Below are positions 1-10,994 of a stretch of DNA of 64,000 bases, piece by piece. Origin of the DNA: Lineus longissimus. Its lineage: Eukaryota; Nemertea; Pilidiophora; Heteronemertea; Lineidae. The first letter of the stretch is position 1, and each line of letters opens with the position of its first letter. The notes under the pieces were generated by a model. The model had not been told where the DNA came from, made no database searches, and saw only the letters and a program-made list of their open reading frames with translations. The DNA lies in assembly GCF_910592395.1 (NCBI RefSeq), contig NC_088316.1, positions 9,920,001 through 9,984,000 on the forward strand, given 5' to 3'. The position numbers and the translations under genes are program-made.

Positions 1-1137
1 TTGATCCCAGTGCATTTCTAAGCCGCAGCATCTTCTGATCATCATGTATTTCCGTCCGGTCGACTGCTACATTAAATGCTGCACGCCACCCTCTGTATTC
101 GGGTATTCTTCCGTGAAACTTGTCCAGCTGAATTTTTGCCAATCCTCGGGCTGGGTGTGAGCGTCTGCTGGCTGGATTGATCGGTGGGTGCAGTATAGAT
201 GATGTCATCCTGGTGTCCGTTGCGTGGCTAGTTGGCTGAGTCTGTGGGTATTGTACGGGTGACGATATCCCAATATCGTGTGGCTGACTAGCATGACCAG
301 TCTGTTGATGTACTACAGGTGATGACATCATTGTGTGCAGTGGCTGACTAATATGACCAATCTGTTGATGTACTACAGGTGATGACATCATGGTGTGCGG
401 TGGTTGACTAGTTGGACAAGTCTGTAGTGGTATTACAGGCGGTGACATCCAGGGCTCCTGTGGTTGGCTGCTCGGATAAATATGTTGGTGTACTACAGGT
501 GGTGATGTCGTTGTGTGCTGAGGTTCTGTTCTCGGTGCGCGAATTGGACTGTTAGGTGGCTGTTGCTCTTCTGCAGGAATATGTACGTTATCCTGTGTCG
601 ATCTGTCTATCGTCGTTCGTCTTGCAGCTTGAGGCGGTGTGCGTCTCTGGAATCTCACGGATTATGGGAATGTCCTGTTCTAGTACTCCCTACGACTGAA
701 GCCTCGAACAGCTCTCTTACTCTTGTTAACTCTAGTTCAATCTTCTCTTCATATCCCTGTATCTCCTCCAGCATCATTCGTTCTGTTCCTTTTTCCGCTC
801 CATATATTTCCAACGCCTCGACGACTCTGTCTTTCTTTTTTGTCACCATCACCTCCAACTGTTCGATCTCATGTTTACCTTTGTCATCTGTAACCGCTTG
901 ACTCCGTTTTGTGATAGCTTTTGTAACCGATGACTTCAGCCCGCTGATTTGACTCCTCGTCACACTCACAGGTCCTCTGCTCGGAGGCTCTTTTTCCTTT
1001 GATTCCATTTTATCTGCGTCCGGGTTCCCACTGAGTTCTTCCTCAAAGGCGATCAGGTTCTCTGTAGTCAGTTCCAGGTACGTATTCCTCCTGGTCCTAA
1101 ATTCCATAGCACTGGGGTCCAAGTCAAAATCTGCCAT
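1..1137 (-). CDS. Gag-like 5' region of a BEL/Pao-type LTR retrotransposon, partial and frame-broken
   Basis: The minus strand reads from an ATG at 1137 to a stop at 655 (160 aa). It is rich in Lys and Glu with heptad-like charged stretches, as in retrotransposon gag N-termini. A second frame, shifted by -1 and open from about 660 to the window edge, continues with a Gln/Pro/Ser-rich linker. It then reads into a segment with LAKIQLDKF, a Gly-Arg-Ile-Pro-Glu-Tyr stretch, RGWRAAFNVAVD and KMLRLRNAL. This pattern (L-x-K-I-x-L-x-K-F, then W-x-x-F, then L-x-x-L) resembles the DUF1759 gag segment of Pao/BEL elements. The two frames overlap by only a few bases, so either a 1-bp indel or a -1 frameshift joins them. 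I see no classic slippery heptamer there. Protease, reverse transcriptase and the 3' LTR would lie off the left edge. Family assignment is by motif memory, not a search. Confidence 0.6.
195..520. repeat. 60-bp tandem repeat inside the gag linker
   Basis: Similar blocks start every 60 bases (about 241, 301, 361, 421 and 481), each holding a variant of TACTACAGGTGATGACATCA. The period is a multiple of three, so on the minus strand it encodes a repeated 20-residue unit with a Met-Ser-Ser-Pro-Val-Val-His-Gln-Gln core, and the frame stays open across all copies. This suggests coding expansion by slippage or unequal exchange. Confidence 0.8.
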
Positions 1138-2100
1138 CGTAGGGAATTGATGATGTATCGCCGCCCTTACGGTTCTCTTCTAAGGATCTCTGGCGTGACC
1201 TCACCTCGAATCCGAGCGTTTCCAAGGAAAACTTGTCTATCGTGGCTAGATTTTACTCTTGGGGCTGATTCCAAAAGGCCCTTTTGCTAAATCTTAAGTT
1301 CTTCAGAGGTGCTGGGGACAGAATGGAACTTCGCCATGCTGATGGGAACCGGTGGGGTTTTGGGCTTTTTTCATTTTCGTCTCCGATAATTTACCAATGT
1401 CCTACCAAGATTCAATCATCAAATTCGGCCGACCTTCTTGTTCAAAGTCTCAATTTCCGGGGTCTCTGAGTTCTTCGATTCTTCAACTTCGCTCCTGCAT
1501 GCTACCAAACAGGAGATCAGTGTCATTGATGTTAGTAGAGCGCCGGAGTGAGGTTTCATCTGTGTGTGTGTCCTTGTTCAATCAAATTAACCAGTTAATT
1601 GGTTACCTTAGCTGGCAGAGATTGCCAATCTAAATGTAGTGTAGTACATATGCACTTCGGATACTTCTTGAAACGTCGTAATTTTTTTATTGTACATGAG
1701 GACTATAGCTAGGGTAATAATGGTAATTGCGTAATATCTATTTGAACAACTCGTACACTAGCTATAGGTGTTACAAAAAATACTCTTTTAAAATTGAACA
1801 GCATCACAACCATCATTCAAAACCCAAACTGATCCTATTATGAAAGTTTAATTCTAATGTTGTGTCATTTGTAGTTTAACACACACCTAGATAATGACTT
1901 TCAACTGGCAATCGTGCCATTTTAAAGACCCCAAAAGTCCGATTATCCCTGTGCCAAGAAGTAAATGAAATGGCCAAGGGCCATTTCGCTCACCGTATAG
2001 ATATTTGTTGGATAGGAATTCATCCTGATTAAGAAACATGCTACATGTATAGTATACATATATAGTATATAGGTCAAACCAAAGTCAGTATGAGATGTGA
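1138..2100. other. No gene seen; possible leader or LTR area of the gag element
   Basis: This stretch lies upstream (in element orientation) of the gag-like frame, so it should hold the leader, primer-binding site and 5' LTR. I could not identify a convincing tRNA-complementary primer site or LTR boundary. The short open frames here show no recognisable domain. Confidence 0.5.
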
Positions 2101-2460
2101 TGTATCGTTGTTTGGAGTTCCTACCATAAAAATATCATCGAAAACAAGTCACTAATAAGCGAGATGTTGCACTTTTTACCTTTTTTACTTTTGGCCTCAT
2201 GGTGGCCAAGCCGAGAATCAGATCAGATTGAAATTCGGTGTCCGAGGTTCCATGACGTAGGGAGTAATGTGTACCAAATTTCAAGTTCATAGCTTTAGCG
2301 GTTAAGAAATTACGTGCCATATTTACACTCAACGGTAAATTTACGCCATTTGACCTTTGTGACCTTGAAAATTAGGTCAAATCAAAAACCCGTATAGTAT
2401 GTGATGTATCCTTTACTAGGTGAACCTACCATAAATATTGTATTGCCAGGGCGCCACGCC
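2100..2460 (-). repeat. Dispersed GTC-repeat family, partial copy
   Basis: Read on the minus strand this matches the body of the copies at 24477 and 47341. It has the block before and after TTCATAGCTTTAGCGGTTAA (plus strand), the 'gccaccaggggg'-like block around 2200, and the phrase about protein-free 'tgacctttgtgaccttgaa' near 2350. It lacks the microsatellite-bearing end. It is a non-coding repeat; the small ORF across it is not a gene. Confidence 0.7.
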
Positions 2461-3315
2461 CCTTTCTGGGGAAACCCAATGTTTCCATCGTCATGACGAC
2501 GTCATGGCCTTATTTGGAAGCGGTTCTTCCGGGAGATAATTTATGTGAGTCATCCGCGCAAACGCACTTCGATTTATTGCTTTTATTATAATTTGGCTAA
2601 GTATAGCAGGGTGATACTCTCGGGAGGCATTTACTACTACTCTCAGATTAGTTTTATATAGGTTTTATAAGTATATTCATTGTTGCATTTGTGATTCAGA
2701 ACTTTCTTTAAGCGCGGTTTCTGTGCGTATATTTCACTGTGTATTCTCGCTAAAACTCGGCATTTTGCCCCGTCTCCCGTCGATGATTACGACTCTGTCC
2801 CTTTATGTATTTCTAAACTAAGTACCAGGTTTGATTCGTCTGCCAATGTAGAATCAAACCTGTGTGTTCATTGCATTATATTTCCCCGTTTTCATACTTT
2901 TATCAGCGATGTTCTGAACCACATTTGCGGCCGTTCTCCGTCGTGTGTGTTTGTTTACATTTTAGAGCTCGACGTCACGACATTCTGTTGTAGTCGCGTC
3001 GTGATTGGATGACGCAGTCTGTTTACATTGTTGCCACGTGCGTGCCGTGTCTCGGCGCGGTTCAGAGTTGGATGCAGGGGATGCAGCATCGCATCAGCAT
3101 CAGAGTAGAACTATAGTGTATGTAATTATAGGGAGCTCTTAAGCGAGCTTTATGGTTAAGGGTCGAATGTGTGTGTGTGTATACCGTCAACGAAAAAAAC
3201 TTGACCCGGTTGACCGGAACCAGAAAACCTCCGCACCCAGGTGACATTTTTGCACGCGAATCGTATACGCTAATGCACAGCAATTTACCTGGGGAGAGAT
3301 TTTCTTTTTCCAAAC
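2461..3315. other. No gene seen
   Basis: Unique-looking sequence between the dispersed repeat and the left inverted repeat of the ISL2EU-like transposon. It contains a GT microsatellite near 3170-3181. No long open frame with a recognisable domain. Confidence 0.5.
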
Positions 3316-3418
3316 AATACTTGACTTGCCAAACTCAGAAATGGAGCGCCACTCGCGGACAAAGAGAGAACAACTCGACATTTTTTTCACCGGTTTTCGC
3401 TGCGCATGCGTACCAGCC
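3316..3418 (+). repeat. Left terminal inverted repeat of the ISL2EU-like element
   Basis: Starts AATACTTGACTTGCC and ends GCATGCGTACCAGCC. It is the reverse complement of 10995-11097 except for one base (G against C in the ATGGAGCGCC/ATGCAGCGCC block). The TA at 3318-3319 or the AT at 3317-3318 is mirrored at the right end, so the exact terminus is uncertain by 1-3 bp. Confidence 0.92.
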
Positions 3419-3687
3419 GTCATCTTTAGTTGATTTCCGCTTTTCGTGGTCATGTCTATAAATAAATCTTCTCGCCGACCGACAAAATGATCAAAAAAAG
3501 GTAAAAATGTTGAAAAAATCATGATCATTTTCGGAAAGTAGTTAGGCCTAGTTGCAAAGGTGGAGCTGCGGATGAACGTCGTTTTCTATCCGTTTTTATG
3601 GCGTTGATCGCAAGGTCCAAGGATCGGAATGTACTGTAAGTGTAGTGTAGGCCTAGTGTGCACATCACTGTCAGTGGACATGGTGGA

Positions 3688-3746
3688 CAGTGACGAGTGA
3701 GTGACAGTGCAATGAGTGTCACTGTCGACACTGACACTCGTCACTG
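3688..3746. repeat. Subterminal palindrome with CACTGTC/GACAGTG motifs
   Basis: CAGTGACGAGTG at 3688-3699 is mirrored exactly by CACTCGTCACTG at 3735-3746. Between and around them are further GTGACAGTG and CACTGTCGACACTG copies. It lies about 270 bp inside the left inverted repeat, upstream of the transposase gene, where subterminal transposase-binding sites or the gene's own promoter would be expected. Function is inference. Confidence 0.7.
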
Positions 3747-3978
3747 AGCTAGAGGACCATGCTGACACTGCCAGTGCAGTGGCAGGGCCCAGGCCGGGGT
3801 GCCACCGCACATGACATTCACATGGCACATCCACCCCATCATCGACATCAATGTCAACAATGACAATACAATGCATCATCAGATCATTCAATCCAATAAA
3901 TATGAATGGTATCATTTGCACTAATATGGGAAGAACTTACTGAAGGAAAGAACAGTGTTGGTGGCACTATCAATCCTG

Positions 3979-4429
3979 GTGAGTTTTATATTACTGTGAC
4001 TTCTCCAAAAATCAAGGACCGAACGAAAGTCTTTGGTATACTAGTAGTACGATCCTGGTCGTAATCAGTCTTATTCTTTATTCAATCATTGCGATGATGA
4101 TAGGTACTGGTACATAGTTACAGGATATACATGTATAGATAGCAAAAGTATAACTAGAAAACACAAATAAGGCATCATAAGATACTACAGAACATACCAA
4201 GAATAAGGAGATGTCTTCAAGGATGAGGCAATGTTGTACGAAACAAGGTTGTGACAATTACAAGGTTATGCCACAACATGGATGTGACGTCCAAAGAATT
4301 GAACACTGTAGGTGACTATCCTTTGGGCAAATGTCTGGGGGGGGAGGATTTTCTATTAGGGAGAAACAGAAAGTGAGCATTTACGTATATTACTGCTCTT
4401 CACTGATATCTGCTCTCTGTCACTTTCAG
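3979..4429 (+). other. Predicted 5'-UTR intron of the transposase gene
   Basis: A strong donor CTG|GTGAGTTT at 3978/3979 pairs with a strong acceptor, a pyrimidine-rich run ending CACTTTCAG at 4429. The coding ATG follows 80 bases later at 4509. An intron here would put a non-coding first exon between the inverted repeat and the gene. This is a prediction from splice-site shape only. Confidence 0.4.
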
Positions 4430-4508
4430 GCTGTAGAGTGATGAGTGGTGACACGTTATTTGTAGAAAAACCATTCCATACTGTTCTTGACTCTTCCGAT
4501 CGTGCATC

Positions 4509-6398
4509 ATGCCACTCAAAAGAGAGTACGTCTGCGAAGCCATCGGCTGCCCAAACACCGGTAGAGTGTTGGAACAATGGAGCTTGAGGACATGTTTAAA
4601 GCATGATGTGGCCTATACTGAAAAGGCATGCTCATGCCCTCCTCTGTTTACTCTCCATCGCTTCCCGAGGATAATAATGGAAAGGCAGCAATGGACACTG
4701 TTGATCAACAAATTGGATAAGAGACAACGACCGTGGGAGCCCAATGAAAGGTCGTGTCTTTGTTCTGTCCACTTTGTGGATGGTTTTCCATCGCAGGAAA
4801 ATCCCTATCCAGTGTGTAAAATGGGGCATCCTTTGAAAAAAAAAATTTCTCGTAAGAGGAAAGTGTGTGGGGAGTCGCTTTGTGAAGCCAATACAAAAAA
4901 CAGTGACGTAAATGTTGCAGTATATGGTAGTATCAGTGAAAAAAGTGAGATCGTTTTACCTCAACCAGGGGTTAGTGATCATTCTATCCGTACCACTGTG
5001 GATTCAGAATCAGATCCAATTGTACTGATGCCATCACCTGTGATTCACAAGGATCAGAATCGTGACATGCGTGATGAAACAGGCAGTGCTTCAGTTGGAA
5101 TGGATAGTACTAGTAGCCCAGTCTTCATTTGCACCACCGGTGTTGATGATTTTCCTGAAGACGACAAGTCAGAAGGACTGTTAACATCTCATGCAGCAAT
5201 GGAGGAGAGCCAAGAGACAATCAGTGTTGGTGAAGACCAATCATTCACATCTCCTGCCATGGCAGGAAAAAGCCCTGGGGCCATTCATGTAACAACTAGT
5301 ACACAAGATGAAAAGGTAGCATGTGTATCTTGCAGAAAACTGCAAGCCAAGATAAAATCACTTGAACTAGAACAATTAAAACGTAAGACACCACAACTGT
5401 CAAGGGTCATTCAAACTCATAAATTCTCACATACTCATCTACAGAAGGACACTGATATAAAGTTCTACACTGGTCTTCCGAACCGAGAGACATTTGATAG
5501 ATTCTATGATTTGTTCGAGTATGATGCCAAGACACTGAGATACTGGCATGGCCCAGCTCATTTATGTGTGAAGGCAAATATAAAGAGAAAGTACAAAGTG
5601 ACACCACATCGTAGTAGTAATAGACATTTGACTGCAAAGGATGAATTCATGCTCACGTTGATGAGATTGAGACTTGGTTCTTTGGAGAAGGATTTGGCGG
5701 ATAGGTTTGAAGTAAGTGTGAGTGTGTGTTCTCGGATTTTAGCGACATGGTTAAGATTTTTGGCCAAAACATTTGAGAAGTTTATATTTGTTCCATCCAA
5801 GGATGTTTTCCATGAAAATCGCCCTACTGAATTCACGTCATTCCCAAAAGTACGACATATTATAGATTGTTCAGAAATATTTGTTGAAACCAGTGATGAC
5901 CCTGAGATCCAAGCAGCTACGTGGTCCTCGTACAAGCACCACAACACTGCAAAGTTCCTTATTAGTATTACACCAAATGGTCATATCCAATATCGGTCAA
6001 AAACTTGGGGTGGTAGGACCAGTGACTTGAGTATCTCTAGACATTCTGGTTTCTTGGATATTCTTGAGCCATTTGATGAAGTTATGGCTGATCGGGGCTT
6101 CCCCATTCAAGAAGAACTTGCTTCTAAATTGTGTCAGTTACATGTTCCACCTGGCCTGAAAGGACAAGCCCAATTGACCAAGGCAGAAGTTAAGAGAACC
6201 AAAGCCATAGCCAATACAAGGATCTATGTTGAACAGGCCATACGGCGAATCAAATACTTCAGAATTTTAAAGTATGAAGTTCCAATTACAGTTTTGCCAC
6301 AATTGGATGACATGCTAACTATATGTATTGCCCTAAGCAACCTGCGCCCCGCTCTATGTAACCCACCAGACCGTAAAAAGAATGCAAAAAAACCCTAG
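4509..6398 (+). CDS. THAP-domain DDE transposase (629 aa) of the ISL2EU-like element
   Basis: Cuts and joins transposon ends in the nucleus. Residues 9-100 form a THAP zinc finger: Cys9, Cys14, Cys85 and His88 (C2CH), with an HRFP motif at 50-53 and a conserved Trp near 62. An acidic, low-complexity linker follows, then a short Leu/Lys-rich helix (about 271-297) that could form a coiled coil. A helix-turn-helix of the HTH_Tnp_4 type covers about 374-412 (LADRFEVSVSVCSRIL). The catalytic domain is DDE_Tnp_4-like, with Asp453 (HIIDCSEI), Asp528 (MADRGF) and Glu575 (YVEQAIRRIK). The ATG at 4509 directly precedes the THAP domain, so the start is secure. The frame is open throughout and all catalytic and zinc-binding residues are present. 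It converges on the YqaJ gene. Single coding exon; a 5'-UTR intron is possible. Confidence 0.93.
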   Translation: MPLKREYVCEAIGCPNTGRVLEQWSLRTCLKHDVAYTEKACSCPPLFTLHRFPRIIMERQQWTLLINKLDKRQRPWEPNERSCLCSVHFVDGFPSQENPYPVCKMGHPLKKKISRKRKVCGESLCEANTKNSDVNVAVYGSISEKSEIVLPQPGVSDHSIRTTVDSESDPIVLMPSPVIHKDQNRDMRDETGSASVGMDSTSSPVFICTTGVDDFPEDDKSEGLLTSHAAMEESQETISVGEDQSFTSPAMAGKSPGAIHVTTSTQDEKVACVSCRKLQAKIKSLELEQLKRKTPQLSRVIQTHKFSHTHLQKDTDIKFYTGLPNRETFDRFYDLFEYDAKTLRYWHGPAHLCVKANIKRKYKVTPHRSSNRHLTAKDEFMLTLMRLRLGSLEKDLADRFEVSVSVCSRILATWLRFLAKTFEKFIFVPSKDVFHENRPTEFTSFPKVRHIIDCSEIFVETSDDPEIQAATWSSYKHHNTAKFLISITPNGHIQYRSKTWGGRTSDLSISRHSGFLDILEPFDEVMADRGFPIQEELASKLCQLHVPPGLKGQAQLTKAEVKRTKAIANTRIYVEQAIRRIKYFRILKYEVPITVLPQLDDMLTICIALSNLRPALCNPPDRKKNAKKP

Positions 6399-6597
6399 GA
6401 ATACCTGTTTGAATCAGTATGAGTGATTCGAACTTCATACCCTGGACTTCATACTTTGTCTTGAAAATGTTGGAGTTTTTGATGGTACATGTATAAACAA
6501 CACCATGTTGATTTCAAAGTTGATGTAACTGTTAGTGTGAACACCACAGGCCCTTGTCATCATGGTTGGTTGAGTTTGAGAGCAATGACAGTATGAA

Positions 6598-9256
6598 TTA
6601 GTTATAAATGGCCAACATGCCCTTCTGTTTTTTTGTTGGTCTCCGTTTGGCCTCGCAGTCAATGCAGTCCCAATCGGCAGGGATATCGTCTTCATTGAAG
6701 ATACCAACACAGTTGAAGTGCCACCAGGTCTTACAATCGTCACACTCAATGCTGTTTTGCCCGAATCGCTTTATATTAGGTTCCTCTTGGCAGGGTTTTT
6801 GGCATGCTCTACATATGAATTGACTCTTTTTAATTTTCTTCATGGGCGCCTTGCCTTTTCCTTTGTGGAGCCCCTCTGGGGATGATTGGTGGTCCATTAT
6901 TAAGGGGACGTCGGCTCCTGATGGTGGTCTTGCAGGGGAGGGACCCAGTTGGGCCGGAGAGCCACCCAATTTCTGTCGGATCTCCTGGTAGAGCAGCTCC
7001 CTGGCGATGTACTTTCTGAAGAATTTCTTCAGGGTTTCAAGAATGGTCTGCCAGTAATTTGGGTCGAACTTGATCCGCTGCAGAAAGTACCCCCGTTTGG
7101 TAAAAACAAAAAAGTCACACCACTTTCTCTTTGCCAGAGCCATTTGGCCCTGGACTTGGGCATAGTATTGATGATTTTTTTTCAATGTCAGCTCACCAGA
7201 ATCTGTCCTTTCAAGGTATGACACATTTGCTGTCAAGGGAGACTCCTGGGCTATGGATGAAGGACATTTTATTTCCAACAATCCCTGGCCACAACAGTCA
7301 CATGAAACAAGGGCATCAGGGCTGGCTCCAAGAAATGGGTACTGAGGATCTACAACTAATCCACACAGTGACACAATCATGTTATTGTGAACGTGATCTG
7401 TTCTCATAACACTTTCGTATTTGGCCCTTGCCACACTTTCCATCTCTCTCCCGTATTTCAAGGCGGCAATCCCTTCTTGAACAGATGAATAGCCCATGAG
7501 CTCTTTCACGATTGGCTCTGGGTTCTGATTACCTGTACACTGACTTGTTTCATTGCTCAGGGTTTTGAACCTGGTGTACACTTTTCTAAAATTAGATGCA
7601 GTGATTCTGCCAGCTCTGTGACGGACCCACTGAGGATTATCTGATTGTCCTCTTGTGTTCTCCTCCAAATTTGTTGCGTCCTTTTCCGAAAAGACCATTA
7701 GTGAATCAATAAAGTCATCCTCATTAACATTTAAGGTTGATTGCGTGTAGGTCTTGGCCATATCAAGAAGTGTAGGGGGCTCTCTGTTTGTATCCTCTTG
7801 TGTTACGTCGGCACCCTCAGCCTCGTCATCAGGAAACTGCTCCTTTTCGACAGCAGTCAGTAGCACAGCTCCTGGAGCGCTGACCCGAATTACATCTACG
7901 AAATCCTGTAGCGATGGGGGTGCTTTTCTGGTTTTCCGAGGATCAAATTTCTGCCTTTGTGAGGCATACATTGGCTGTCTTTGACCTGAAATGAACATTC
8001 AGTCATTGAGTAAGACTACATTACATTGTACTCCAATATGTGATAATATGTAGATGATGAGAATGCATGTCTTAGGCGAGATTGACTGTACATGTGGGCC
8101 TACTTACTTCTAACTCCATGTTTGGGCTTATTCCAATCAACTATCAGGTCTTGCAGGGGCACATTCTTTACCGAAGTTCTGGCTGGCGGTATCACCCACT
8201 TGCTTGGCTTGGAGGTGCATGCAGGGTTTGTCTCTCCAGTCATATTGGCTTCTTCCAATCTGAAGAGTAGCCCTGCAACATGGTTGCATGTGCCACCCAA
8301 ACTGGAAAATAAAAGTCAGAACTGTGAGTAATATTGTGGTAATGTTGTCACAACCTAAGACCTTGTCTTCATTTTCGTTTAGTTACAATTCGTACTGATA
8401 GGTGGCTCTACTGCATTACTGTGTGAGGGCTTCATCCCATGCTCTTGTAGACATTTAAAAAATACTAGTACATCTGTGTTATCATTGTATCACCATCATT
8501 TTGAAGTGATGCTCTCCCATCCATCAGTTTCTTTTATGTATGAAAAGCTGTTCTGTGGTGGACAATGTAGTGCTATCACATCCAATAAATCATTATTTAC
8601 CTGTAAAATCTACTTGTTTTCATTTTTTATGTAATTTTTTTTACTTACCCTGCAGGACATGAGCAGTATGATCGCAGAATTTCCCCATCAACCTTCTTTA
8701 CTGCCACCCAGATTTCATAAAGCTTGTCTCCGGCTATCTTCTCTGTTGGCGTGCATTTGTTTTTCAAGAGGCACATTGGGTGAGAGTCACTGATTGTGTT
8801 TATCAGGAGTTCCTTCACCCATGCGCGATCGAACAAGCTGAATGCTTTATTTTCTTTGTACGCATTCAGAATCCTTACTGAGAGATCCTTCTGAAGGCTG
8901 GGGTGTTCGCACATCAGGTATTTCTTAATGTCCTGATAAAACACGGGGGGCCAGAGCACAACGCCCTCATCCTCTTTAATCCATCCTGTCTGCAGGCAAA
9001 GGGGGTCCGGGATGGTGATTCCATCTGGCATTGTGAGGAGGGCCTTGTACTCTTCATGGGACTGCCGGAGTCTCTCAGCTGCCTGGGGAACCTCCGGTAG
9101 ACCCAATTCTTTCGCAAAAAACACCCTTGCAACCAAATCGTCCTTCACACCTGAGAGCTTCAGGTTGCGGGCTGCCAGGTACGATTTTAATGCCTTGATG
9201 TTCCATAGCCTAAGGCTGTCCATAGAAATACTAGCACTAGTGGGTTCATCTGGCAT
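6598..9256 (-). CDS. SAP-SWIM-YqaJ-PHD nuclease (729 aa, three exons) of the ISL2EU-like element
   Basis: Exons on the minus strand are 9256-8649, 8301-8108 and 7985-6598. Donors are GG|GTAAGTAA and GAA|GTAAGTAG, acceptors TTTTCCAG and ATTTCAG, and the phases agree, giving 2190 nt. Residues 13-52 form a SAP DNA-binding motif. A SWIM zinc finger (Cys198, Cys200, Cys208, His210) is made only when exons 1 and 2 join, which confirms that intron. Exon 3 carries a YqaJ/lambda-exonuclease-type domain: RAGRITASNF at 391-400, Asp491 in GASPDAL, Glu505 and Lys507 in LEIKCP, and the Gln-rich helix near 540. A C4HC3 PHD finger follows (Cys659, 662, 682, 685, His690, Cys693, 708, 711). All predicted metal ligands are present. 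The likely activity is 5'-3' or single-strand-processing nuclease on element DNA; its role in transposition is inference. The first ATG upstream of SAP at 9256 is taken as start; an upstream exon cannot be excluded. Confidence 0.88.
8109..8109 (-). other. Splice structure note for the YqaJ gene
   Basis: Intron 1 is 8648-8302 (347 bp) and intron 2 is 8107-7986 (122 bp), both GT-AG. Intron 1 interrupts the codon for residue 203 after its second base; intron 2 interrupts residue 268 after its first base. A stop codon follows at once in frame when either donor is read through, so the unspliced message cannot make the nuclease. Confidence 0.8.
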
Positions 9257-10994
9257 GTTTAGACTAATTGGGACAATATTGACAACCTTCAGTTACTTGT
9301 CACATATAGTACCTAAGTTGCTGGTACTGAAATGAGAAATAAGGGCACAGGTTATCGAAACAGCATTGTTACACATTTTGCAGGAAGTGAAATATTGATC
9401 AAGACCTGCAAGAAATGTAACAAATTAACTGATTTCCTCCGGTGCCTGTGTGGATGTGTACTCAGAGACAGCCAGTTCAAGACTTCTCATTTAAATACCA
9501 GCTTTTGGGGGGAGCAGTTCCAGGGCAGCAGGGAGCTGAAGGAAAGACATTACAGCATTGGGGTCCTTCATGAGAGCACTTGTCCGGGTCAACGTGATTT
9601 ACAGATATCTGGACAACTGAAGATTCTCCAGTTTTCATTCACAGCCTGTTAGTGTTATACAGGACAACCTCAGATTCAGGACAGACAACCAGACATCTGT
9701 TGAGACTTGTCCTGCTGGCAACTGGGTAAAAAACCTTAAAATCAACCAATATGAGATGACCAGAATACTCTCATCATTCTTGCTTTGGGATGGGAGTCTT
9801 TCTAGAAGAGACTAAATGTCACACAATTCTTTCCACAGATGGGTCAGGAAACATTGTACATGTCGTACACACTTCACCTTGGTGAAGGGTAAATTATAAT
9901 GTGGTCAAATCTAGGAATGTGCTTCAGTTGAAATTCTTAAATGGGTTCTTTTTAGCACATTCCAATGCTGGCTTCCTGACAAATCAGCACGATCCATGCC
10001 ATCCTGCCCTCGGACAATGCCGGGGGGTGAACACTTGAGTTCTCAGGATGATGCTGGAGACACCTAGGCTATGAACATAGTAAACCTCAAGATGCCAAGG
10101 CAGACATTAGGGGGAAGGTCTCATCCACAGTGAAAGCAGTATTGATTTCTCCTAAGCAATTCACATTGGATTTTAACATCCATCCTTTCATCAAATATGT
10201 GGATTCCTGAGGACCAGGTACATGCATGTACTGCACATCCTTCTGGTGGAGTTTATCAATTCGGCAATACAAAAAGACGCTTAAAACATTTTTTGTTTCA
10301 TATAGTTTTAACAGGAAGATGATACATAGAAATCGGAAATTGGAAAACTAAGTTGGATATAGGGGTACTAGTATGTATAAACACATTCCATGTGATAGCA
10401 GCCGTGCCAGGGAGGCATCCTCTTCGTTGTCTGTTGATCTCGACTTTTGAGTTTGAGTCCATCGTTGCTTGTTGTGTTAAATAATGCTGATGAACCCAGT
10501 CAGACATTGAGTGATTGACAGCGATAAGGGCTAGCCTAAGGCCCCTGCCCCTGGCCCTGTAGTGATGTACTCATGGTACTACATGCTACAGGACTGAGAG
10601 GGGGCCGGCCTAATAATAGAATGGATGAGCATGATGAGCATGCTTTAAAGGCATACTGTCCGTTTTTGATCACTTGGTAGGTCCTAGCCTACATGTTCAG
10701 CCACTGGCACTGTAAACACACACCATTAATACATGATGTACATGATACGTCCATACATGATTTATGTGGACGGTGACAGTTCGCGGCGACGGACGAGAAA
10801 AACAACTGTTCTACACGCAGTGAAAGCAAATTCACACAGGTAAACTGATTATAACTGTGGTACGTCTGTTTCTTAACACGTAATAGTTATCAGATTGCTA
10901 AATTATCTTAAATCATGAGCCTTAAAGAACTTTTTGAACTCTCAAAAACTTACACAAAACAAGTTCAGATTGCCGCCATTATTAGTTTCCGGAT
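9257..10994. other. Non-coding 5' part of the YqaJ gene side of the transposon
   Basis: This stretch should hold the promoter and any 5'-UTR exon of the minus-strand nuclease gene. Small open frames on both strands show no domain. No strong subterminal palindrome like that at 3688 was found here, so the two ends of the element look asymmetric inside their inverted repeats. Confidence 0.5.

Noticed and set aside
655-1137. Host coiled-coil protein gene
   Set aside because: The continuation in the -1 frame carries a Pao-type gag motif, so a retrotransposon origin explains it better.
3187-3528. Matching peptides at 3187-3528 (-) and 10915-11340 (+)
   Set aside because: Shared because both cover the terminal inverted repeats of the transposon. 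No family, no start context.
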